This document shows positions 52,762 to 60,000 of a stretch of 60,000 nt of DNA, one piece after another. A program made the translations under genes and the position numbers. Below the pieces are notes generated by a model. It was given only the letters and a program-made list of their open reading frames with translations. It made no database searches and was not told the origin of the DNA. Source of the DNA: Chrysomallon squamiferum (Eukaryota > Mollusca > Gastropoda > Neomphalida > Peltospiridae); assembly GCA_012295275.1 (NCBI GenBank), contig CM022665.1:36246933-36306932 (forward strand). Reading direction: 5' to 3'. Every line of letters starts with the position of its first letter. The first letter of the stretch is position 1.

Positions 52762-55700
52762 CTGTGCGTAGAAGAAAACAGTACACAGTTATCCTTATGA
52801 GCATAGTAATAGATTTCATTCTATATGGATTAATACGTCATTTTTAAATTATGAAATTAAACAGTAATAAAGTATATTCAATCTGGAATCTGTCTAGCAG
52901 TCAAGATGTGTGAAATACTAAACACCAAATAGCAACTGTGATAATAAAGTACCGTCTAGCACTTGGCATTAATATAACAAAATGTTTGATCTAACATGAA
53001 TGGGGAATGACAAAATAAAATTCTTGGACATTTTCCCTAATTTTATGTATTTATTTATTTTATTATTTTGCGACAGAACAGTTCCAATAAAATGCATTGC
53101 ATGTACTGCTGTGGTTTGAAGTCCTCAAAATGAAATGCTCGTGCAATGTGGAATCAAGAATCGTATCTATACAACTGTATTTTAGAAGGAAAATATATCT
53201 GATTATTTAACTATTTCCAGTAACATGAAAGACTGTTGCAGATACTGCAATTACACAATGCTATCAGAAAAAGTTTTCGAAGTATGCTTTTACTGAGAAG
53301 TCTGTGAATTTCACAAAAATGTTAAGAATGTTTAATGTTTATTAACTATTTTAAGTACTTGTACTCCAAATTTATTTCAAATAAGTAAAATGAATTTTAT
53401 AATTTAAGTAAAAAAAATGGAGAACTTCAATTCATTATTAGCTGTCTAAAACCATTTATTCCAGTTTTTGACACTGTGATCCTGTAGACATCTAATTTTA
53501 CCATTTCTAAGGTAATATAAAACATTTTCCATATTTGAACACTTTCAAATTTCCTTACCTTTTGTATAATCATGCTAAATTTCAAGCAATCATATTGAAT
53601 TAAAATTATTTTTGTCTAAATCATTTATCCAGTGTAAAATAAAATAGAATAATTAACTAAAACAAAATAAACCAATTAATAAAAAAAAAAAGAAACTGAA
53701 AAATACTGAACTAATTATAATATAATCAAGGTGTTTTGTTTGTAGATTTAAAAAAAAAAAAAAAATTGTTGGCAAGGTACTATCCGTTTTCCTGATGTTC
53801 CAAACAGAACTAGTTGTCAAAATAAAGTTGTCAGTTAAAACATAAGTAAAATTAAACATGGCTTAACCATAAGAGAAGTAACAACATGTCAATTAAACTG
53901 AACATGGTAAAGCAACATTCATAATACATACATGACTCTGGATCTGCTGCTGTATCTATGAATAAAATGACCGTGTATGTAAATTGTATTGTTTAAAGTT
54001 TTTATTAAATAGAAATGAGATCATGAATCAGTCATTTCAAAAGGTATTGCCATAATATTTTCAAACTCAGCTATAGTCATACACGTGACAATGGTTTCAG
54101 CATACAGTGAATTGTGCATGTATAATGTGTTATATGAATTATGTATATCAGCATCAGCATGTGTTTTCTGCACCTTGCTTTTGAAAATAATGAAAACAAA
54201 ATTTTAAGATTTTTATGAAACACAATTGATCAGAAACAAAAGTAACTATGATAATTGAGGCAAATGGAAATATTCAGCAGAAAATATCTGTGAACAAAAA
54301 TGCAAGCAGAAATTTTTATCATCCCATCTTTAACATTATAACAGACTGTTCCTTACTTAGAAATCTAAGCAGATAGCAACAAAAATGTGCAACTAAAAAG
54401 AAAATTAAATGTCTCATAGCCAGTCAGTCAGTTCTTCTTTGGACTATGTTAATACACAGAAAACCAGATTTTAAAAAATAATAATAAATAAATAAAATCA
54501 ATTAAAGTTTATCCTCCAGAATCATAGACATTATCAGCTTTTACATTTTATTATTCTCAGCATATCTTAAACCACTGACATCTGAATATGCTTATAAACA
54601 GAAATGTGCAAAAAAGCAATACCCAAATAAAATGAAAGCTTATCAGGTCAACACATGAAAGACGGCTGAAACCAAAATGACAACTTTTCAGCATAAAAGT
54701 ATGAAAGATAATACTTTACCACAGAAAAAGACCACAGTATTCTTTTAAGAATCTAATTTAATAATATATACTCACGGCCAAAAGAAACTGTACCTAACAA
54801 TAATTTTAAAGTAAATAAAACTGTAGAATAAATTTAAATCATTTTAAATATGTAAATAAAAAAGCTTGTGTATTTCACTTTCAACAGATCTTGGTATCTC
54901 AAGATGCTTCTCTATTTATGGAATTAAAAATATTTTCTAAAAGTTTAAATTTTTCCTCTTTAATTGTAAAAATAGTATGGTACACTCTCTTTTGCCCATG
55001 TAAACACTTAAACAACAATAACAAAAAAGACTGTTTGGTAAAACAATATTAAAATATTATATAAGATAAATTCATACTGTTAGTCTTTCTGATCAGCAAT
55101 TTCAAAGAAAGGAGGAAAAAAAAGAAAAGAAAGAATGTAGATAGAAACAATGGAAGAAATGTAAGTTGTTAGAATGGTCTTTTCCAGCAAACTATAGATA
55201 ACATGCAGAAAACTCACTGTTCTATAAATATACAAATAAAAACTATTTTCAATGGCAGAAAGATTACGTTCACCATTCATATCCAAGTTTTCCATATGAC
55301 TTAGTGTTTACCTGGTAACACTGATATTAAATGTGTCTCAAGAAACACAGAAATAAATAGTTTTTAAATAAACAACACAGACTCACCGTCTTCTGTAGTA
55401 ATCTTCATAATATGGATCTCTGAATAAAATAAAAAATTAAATTAAAAATAATAAAACCAGAAATAAAAGGAAAATAAAAGAAACAATTAATAATACTAAA
55501 ATAAAATAAAAATAATTCCTGACTTGGACTTATCTTAGAATTTTTCAGTGATATTTTCAGATACTGTGAAATATTCATGAAATCGTAAAAGATATTTAAA
55601 AAAAAAAAAAAAGTAGATTTGTTAATTGTGGTTACTAACAAGTGCCTGGGTGGAGATCTTCTATAATAATCTGGTGGTGGTCTTGCATAAGGATCTCTCT

Positions 55701-58700
55701 CTCTGTAATATGGATCTCTTGGCGGGGGTGATAGAGGTCTTCGGTCATAAATGTCAGGGTACGGTCTGTATCGGTCCAGAGGAGGTGGGGGTGGCAGGTA
55801 CCTGTCTCTGTAGTAGGGATCATCATAAGGATCTCGGTGTCTGCTATATGGACTCTCTCTTGGAGGATACCTTGGCCTTGTCCTATGAATAAAATGAATT
55901 GTTATAACTGTTTAAAATGTCAGACAAATTGAAATATTTGTTGTATATATTTTTTTTTTTATAACCTATATACACAATTACAAACACAAAATAATCAAGA
56001 TTAAAAACATATACTTAAACATGTAGATATCCAGACATTCAACAGTGATCAGCAATACTACATATACACATCAGACAAAAATACAGCTGACTGCATAACT
56101 AGGAAAATCCTGTCATGTTCTGAAACTTCCATAGGGTTAACCCAGCATGTATGAATTCAGTATGTTAATACTACAATGGGTTAACATTAAAAATTCAAGT
56201 TAAATCATTACCAAGTTGGAATAATGCTGCTACTCCTTCCTGCACTGCCTGATGTTCTAGATCTAAAATTTAAGTCATTATATCACTCAGTAACAAACAA
56301 TTCACAAAAAGACAGAAATTATTTACTTTTGTAAACCTAAAAAATATATAAAATGTTGATGCTTTACAACATTATTTCAAATAATATAACTTATCTTTAA
56401 TGTATTTATCTTATCAGTAAAAAAAAAAAGATATTTTTTGTATGGTTTTACATTAAAATACTCACGGCCCAGAAGGACAATCTTTTGACCTGAAATACAA
56501 GTTAAAGTAAAAATCAAAGATGTTATATAAAACACACACTGATGTGCACACACATTTGACAAGGTTACAATCCTCAGATGCTAACAAAATGGATTTAAAA
56601 AAGCATACTGAGTATCTTTGAATTTGATACATTTACTTTTAATTTTCATGCATTTGTGCTCCCTGTCCTCTATTTTAAATCAGTTACTAATCACTGAGAT
56701 GATGAAATTATAATTTAAGATGTGTTAAATGTGAAACATACTGGTATAAAAATATTGATTACGAAGCTTGTTACAAATATCTTACCAATGACCACTTTTC
56801 CCACACTTGTAACAATCTCCCTGTCCACCCATTCCTGGCTTCTGTCGGACTCTGCTGTGAGACAACTGGAAAAAAATTAAATTAAAAAAAATAAGTGATA
56901 AAGAGTTTAAAACATGTGAAAGAACTTATAGGAGATGATTCCCCCATTTCTGAAAGACGTTTCTTTAGTCTAAAGGATGAGTCAAGAGATCAATGAAGAC
57001 TTGATTCTGATGCATTGGTAGCAGTTTTTGATGCTAAACCAACCATTACAACAGCATCATTTTTAGCAGGCCCTCAAAAGAAACAATTAGCACTTTGAAT
57101 TTTGTAAGCTGGATAAGTAGTTTGTGAGCTAATCAAAGATGCTAAAATGCCTGATTTTTGAGAAATGGCAAGCCAATAATTACATTACATTTTAAAACAA
57201 AGGTGGCATGAGAAAAATCAAATTATAGTGTTTCCTGTTCTTGTACATTTATGTTTCTATTTATCCAATTGTTGTCAAATTTTGTACACTATTAAAAAAG
57301 GGACCGAAAGTTAACTTTCGGCATTTTATTATTATCCAATATAATGATCTTGACCTAGTTTACATATATTTACTTATAATGAAAAATGAATAATTCATAA
57401 TATTAACAAACTATTGAGTCACTAGTTATGAAAAATTAACTAAATTAAATATCTCTTGGTTTTGGGTTTGTTAAATTTTTACTTTTAGCAACAATGCAAT
57501 ATAGGATGGTGGTCATTCTGAATTTTTGTAAATTTCATGGTTTCATGATTTTGAAGTATTTGACTACACTGCATATTAAATTACTGTTTATTTTTGTTAC
57601 AGTTGAATCATTTCAGGTAATGTTATTTGTTGAATGAGGAATTAGATGATTCTACACATCAGCTGTAGCCCAAGAGAGCAGTCAGCCATTTTGAATTTGT
57701 TAGAATGTTATAATTTTCTCAAATTAATCAAATATATGAAATGGTGATAATCAAATTATATTCAGTCCATTTATCAATACTGAATCCAAATCAACCATAA
57801 AATATAAACTAGGAACAGGATAGTTACAACATATAATAATGTATGTATACTCCGTCATATTATGCTATCATTAGCACATAACTTGTAGCTATCTCGAGTT
57901 CCAGTAATTTTCATCCATGTACTGTGTTCTAACAAGTTATATGGAATGTAACAGATGATAGTTATAAATATAAGTTAAATGTCTACACTCAATAAAAATA
58001 AAAACTTTCACATTCCCAAAATATCTTTGAATTTTTAAACTCTTGAGAATACTGAATGTTCATCCACTGGCATCATTTGGTGCAATGTCAAAGAAACCAG
58101 AAAGGACACATTTAAAATCCTGTCTTTGATATCACGAGTTGTTGGCCACTTGACAACCCTGATTCCTTTGCATGTAGAAATATTTTGAAGAAAACTGTTG
58201 CTACTTTATTTTGAACTGTTAATACCTCACCTACAAATCTTTTTTGTTTTGGTTTATGGAGTTGAACGGATATTTTTTCTAATTTTCTTCTTTTTATCCA
58301 AATGTTGTGAAGAGACAACTGACTGACAGATAAGTTCTGAAGCATTTTGTAATGGATGAAGTCTAATGATGGATTTTATGTAATCTGCAAGCTGGATCAG
58401 TGACAGAGGCTGCTGGTCTTTCTGAAACTTTGCAAGACATTTTTGAATCAGAATGACTTTTTACACATGTACATGACATTTTATCTGTTCCTTAACTGCT
58501 AGTTTACTTGCACTGTCCCCCTTCGAAGCTTGCCAGAAAAAATTACTTTCTGTGCTATTTGTTGTCCTGATTTTCTTAACTTTTGTTCCTATACTTCATT
58601 TTTTTCTTTCTTTTTGCTTGAACTTGCTGACATTTCTTAATTATTTCTTTCCATTGCTGATATTCTATTTGTCTTCTTTGGAAATAATGAGCTATTTTTG

Positions 58701-60000
58701 GATAAAACAAAGGAATTTGGTTACTGTCATCTTGGTGTAGCAAACTACCAATTCAGCATTAGCCCTATGACAGTCAATGGTGAAATGAGAAGCTTCGAAA
58801 AATGACGAATTAAGGACAAATGGGTTCCACATGACCTGTCAGCAGAAAATGACTGAATATTGTGAATCACTGCATTCTCATTAGGTTCAAGTGTCCTTTT
58901 AGACGAGAGTCATTATCTGGGATAAGAAGTGGATCATTTACCACAATGTTAAATGGAGGTGTCAGTGGCTTAGTCACTGAGGAAGACCTGCTTATCCAAA
59001 GAAGATTTTTCTGAGTGTATGATGGGATGTGCAGGGAATCACCATATTATCTATATTTGTGATTGAACGTTATCAGCTGCCAGGACTAATCCTTTGCTGG
59101 GCTGTATTATTCAATGACCATAGACCTACCCTGACTGATCAATATTGAAATGATATTTGGCAGGAAGGTATTGGAGAGTACAACTCTGGCATTGTGTGGT
59201 ATTCTCTGACAAATCCTGTTTCCATTTAAAGAATCCTGATGGTCAGTTGTGGATATGGTATAGGCACAGAGAATATTACCACAATTACTGCCTTGCCCAG
59301 AAAGATCAATGGGTCATGGTGTGGGCCAGGGTCATCAATGAATAACTCTCCCTGTCTACCATAGCAGAATGAATGCCATTTACTACCAGCATAATTCTTG
59401 CAAAATCAAGTCACTCCCATCTTTCATCAGCATCACGATATACACACATTCCAGCAAGACAAGACACAAGCATACATAACCTCTGTTACAACACAGCATC
59501 TAATAAACAATAATGTCCTTTTGCTTGAATGTCAGCAGTATCCCAATTTATCGCCAACAGTGCTTCTTTGGGATTAATGTGCTATTGACTAATCAATGAC
59601 TGTGCATCCGTTTTAGCATTATCAATCATCTATCTATTGCTGTCCCCACAATACATAGATATACAGATATATACATACATACATATATTATTTAACGGGA
59701 CAAAAAGTGGTTTTATTATTTTCTGGTCACCAGGATCATGAGGATGCCTTAAATTTATTATTTCTGAAAGACAGTTTTCAGATACGTTTCTGAATTAGCA
59801 GGAAATTTTTTCATAAAAAGGAATAATGTTTGTTAACTATTACGTTCTAGCTATAAACAATTATTGATAACTTAATCCCAACATGTTTATGAAAGAAAGA
59901 AAAACCTAATCAGTAATCTAATTCATCAAATGATTTATTTATAACATTACAAATTATGAGTAATATTTTTTTTCGCACTTACTTCAACTTTTAGTTCACT
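52680..60000 (-). CDS. lark: lark/RBM4-like RNA-binding protein, 3' part of the gene (multi-exon, 5' end outside window)
   Basis: Spliced gene reconstructed by eye. Coding exons on the minus strand, in order: 60000-59983, 56865-56786, 56489-56466, 56262-56212, 55882-55640, 55419-55387, 53955-53932, 52761-52680, all with GT donors and AG acceptors and one continuous frame. The product shows the end of an RRM (SELKVE), then [13 protein letters not shown], a CX2CX4HX4C zinc knuckle ([14 protein letters not shown]), a Ser-rich linker, and a tail rich in Arg, Tyr, Asp and Pro ending in PRSRVPGPY. The RRM-knuckle junction (LSxSRxRxxPGMG..CYxCGxxGHWSKxCP) is the signature of the lark/RBM4 family, nuclear-cytoplasmic RNA-binding proteins that regulate splicing and translation; lark is known for circadian and developmental roles in Drosophila. 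The two RRMs must lie mostly beyond position 60000. Family assignment is strong; the last two exons rest on splice-site and phase fit only. Confidence 0.85.
53932..53955 (-). CDS. lark: lark-like 24-nt microexon (YSSRSRV)
   Basis: Acceptor TTTATTCATAG and donor GTATGT. It enters in phase 2 (CG|A = Arg) and reads YSSRSRV plus AT, leading in frame into the final exon. If not spliced out at this donor, the same frame reads on through MYVL to a TGA at 53919-53921, so it could alternatively be a terminal exon giving a shorter C-terminus. Confidence 0.6.
54776..54793 (-). CDS. lark: possible optional 18-nt lark-like microexon
   Basis: GTACAGTTTCTTTTGGCC lies between ATTGTTAG and a good donor GTGAGTAT, and would insert six residues in frame (YSFFWP). 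The hydrophobic content does not fit the tail and the acceptor has only a weak pyrimidine tract, so it may be chance. Listed because both splice signals and the phase agree. Confidence 0.2.
55387..55419 (-). CDS. lark: lark-like 33-nt exon ([10 protein letters not shown])
   Basis: Acceptor TTTATTCAG, donor GACG|GTGAGT. In phase it reads [10 protein letters not shown] plus CG, continuing the RDPYY motif of the previous exon. Composition and phase agree well. A multiple of three. Confidence 0.82.
55640..55882 (-). CDS. lark: lark-like exon: Arg/Tyr/Pro/Asp-rich tail
   Basis: 243-nt exon, acceptor TTCATAG, donor CACTT|GTTAGT. The frame set by the upstream exons gives an 80-residue open tail starting [20 protein letters not shown], with repeated RDPYY, RRSP and PPPP motifs typical of the disordered C-terminal tail of RNA-binding proteins. 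An overlapping open frame (55635-55826, also minus) is a shadow. The donor is GTTAGT rather than GTAAGT; an alternative GTAACC five bases later would run into a stop in the next exon, which is why I chose this one. Confidence 0.88.
56212..56262 (-). CDS. lark: lark-like exon: Ser-rich linker
   Basis: 51-nt exon, acceptor ATTTTAG, donor TTG|GTAATG. It continues the frame after the zinc knuckle as [16 protein letters not shown] and is a multiple of three, so it could also be skipped without frameshift. Low-complexity Ser/Gly composition is common in the linker after the knuckle. Confidence 0.8.
56466..56489 (-). CDS. lark: lark-like 24-nt microexon completing the zinc knuckle
   Basis: Flanked by ...TTTCAG and GTGAGT. 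Entered in phase 2 it completes Trp and reads SKDCPSG plus two bases of a Pro codon, supplying the fourth zinc ligand (Cys) of CX2CX4HX4C. Skipping this exon would keep the frame but remove the last ligand, so its inclusion decides whether the knuckle can form. Confidence 0.9.
56786..56865 (-). CDS. lark: lark-like exon: post-RRM linker and first half of CCHC zinc knuckle
   Basis: 80-nt exon with acceptor TTTTTTTCCAG and donor G|GTAAGA. It encodes [20 protein letters not shown] plus CGKSGH and the first two bases of a Trp codon. The two Cys and the His of the knuckle are here; the final Cys is on the next exon. PGMG followed closely by CYxCGxxGHW is diagnostic for lark/RBM4. Confidence 0.92.
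58815..59050 (+). pseudogene. mariner-type transposase relic
   Basis: Reading across frames gives [12 protein letters not shown] at 58818-58853, the mariner WVPHxL motif, then [19 protein letters not shown] from 58921, corresponding to the mariner block (G)DEKWxxYDN..R...W, then [15 protein letters not shown], corresponding to HPKKVMxxxWWDxxG. The first catalytic Asp is still present (58921-58923). Stops (for example TGA after AEND) and frameshifts break the frame and the remaining catalytic residues are missing because the homology ends near 59050. It lies antisense inside the large intron of the lark-like gene. Confidence 0.7.
59060..59585 (+). pseudogene. Tc1-like transposase relic
   Basis: An open frame at 59157-59345 contains [16 protein letters not shown] (compare VxFSDESRFxLxxxDG) and [10 protein letters not shown] (compare GGSVMVWAGI). 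About 90 bp on, another frame reads [20 protein letters not shown] and later [10 protein letters not shown], corresponding to TFQQDNARPHxAxxTxxxL and DLSPIEHLWD. The first two Asp of the DDE triad are visible; the Glu of SPIEHLWD is replaced by Val, and stops separate the blocks, so the element cannot be functional. It directly follows the mariner relic. Confidence 0.8.
59983..60000 (-). CDS. lark: lark-like exon, end of RRM2 (partial, runs off window)
   Basis: Reads AGT GAA CTA AAA GTT GAA (SELKVE) and is followed by the strong donor GTAAGT at 59982-59977. Phase 0 joins it to the exon starting at 56865 to give SELKVE-LSHSRV, matching the last beta strand of RRM2 leading into the post-RRM linker of lark/RBM4 proteins. 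The rest of the exon is outside the window. Confidence 0.75.

Larger units (their letters stand above)
56866..59982 (-). other. largest visible intron of the lark-like gene
   Basis: 3.1 kb bounded by GTAAGT (59982) and TTTTTTTCCAG (56866). It contains the mariner and Tc1-like relics and an 18-bp perfect palindrome at 57304-57321; the open frame at 58112-58345 (minus) is not a recognised protein. Confidence 0.7.

Noticed and set aside
52576-52847. Two plus-strand frames over the GC-rich island
   Set aside because: Shadows of the minus-strand terminal exon, which fits the upstream exons in phase and composition.
55626-55892. 88-codon plus-strand frame
   Set aside because: Antisense shadow of the Arg/Tyr-rich lark-like exon.
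58112-58345. 77-codon minus frame rich in Lys, tested as a lark-like exon or transposase
   Set aside because: No RRM, zinc or DDE motifs, and the exon junction 60000/59983 to 56865 already joins in frame without it.
59683-59720. ATTATTTAACGGGAC resembling a SINE tail
   Set aside because: Only about ten bases match and no middle or head block follows.

Overview
This is nuclear DNA of an animal, most likely a mollusc. It is AT-rich, full of microsatellites, has spliced genes with GT...AG introns, and carries several copies of a short interspersed element whose tail (TTTAACGACGCAC), middle (GAGAGGAAACCCGCT-like) and head (GGGAAATAGCCCAATGGG) match the tRNA-derived SINE I know from gastropod and bivalve genomes. 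There is no prokaryotic gene organisation, and almost all longer open frames are translated simple repeats.

Only two genes are supported, both on the minus strand. (1) At the right end (52680-60000, running off the window) lies the 3' half of an RNA-binding protein gene of the lark/RBM4 family. Eight or nine exons can be joined in one continuous frame: the end of the second RRM, a CCHC zinc knuckle ([14 protein letters not shown]) and an Arg/Tyr/Pro-rich tail. Several exons are microexons of 24-33 nt. (2) At 46074-46272 is the first coding exon of a SPEC3/stum-family membrane protein (IPCMPLPVAIFCCVLNIIIPGLG followed by a consensus splice donor). Its next exon is not recognisable in the remaining 46 kb, so the left three quarters of the window is probably a very long first intron or intergenic DNA.

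Layout: 1-46 kb is gene-poor, with long (GA)n/(TC)n, (GT)n, (ATT)n, (GTAT)n and (CTAT)n tracts, a perfect 50-bp minisatellite (21071-21621), a degenerate 30-bp array (about 20223-20725), strongly diverged long-unit tandem arrays (about 24.9-25.2, 25.9-26.7 and 33.4-34.5 kb), SINE relics (30.1, 32.2, 32.4, 43.8, 48.0-48.5 kb) and scattered islands of higher-complexity, higher-GC DNA that could be conserved non-coding elements (for example 17.9-18.3, 22.2-22.45, 27.25-27.65 kb). 46.3-46.8 kb is the likely promoter/5'UTR of the SPEC3-like gene. 46.8-52.3 kb is intergenic. 52.3-60 kb is the lark-like gene, whose largest visible intron holds a mariner relic followed directly by a Tc1-like relic (58.8-59.6 kb).

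I found no convincing undescribed biological system. The most interesting items are the microexon-rich 3' part of the lark-like gene, the isolated SPEC3 first exon beside an apparently giant intron, and the density of old, diverged tandem arrays.
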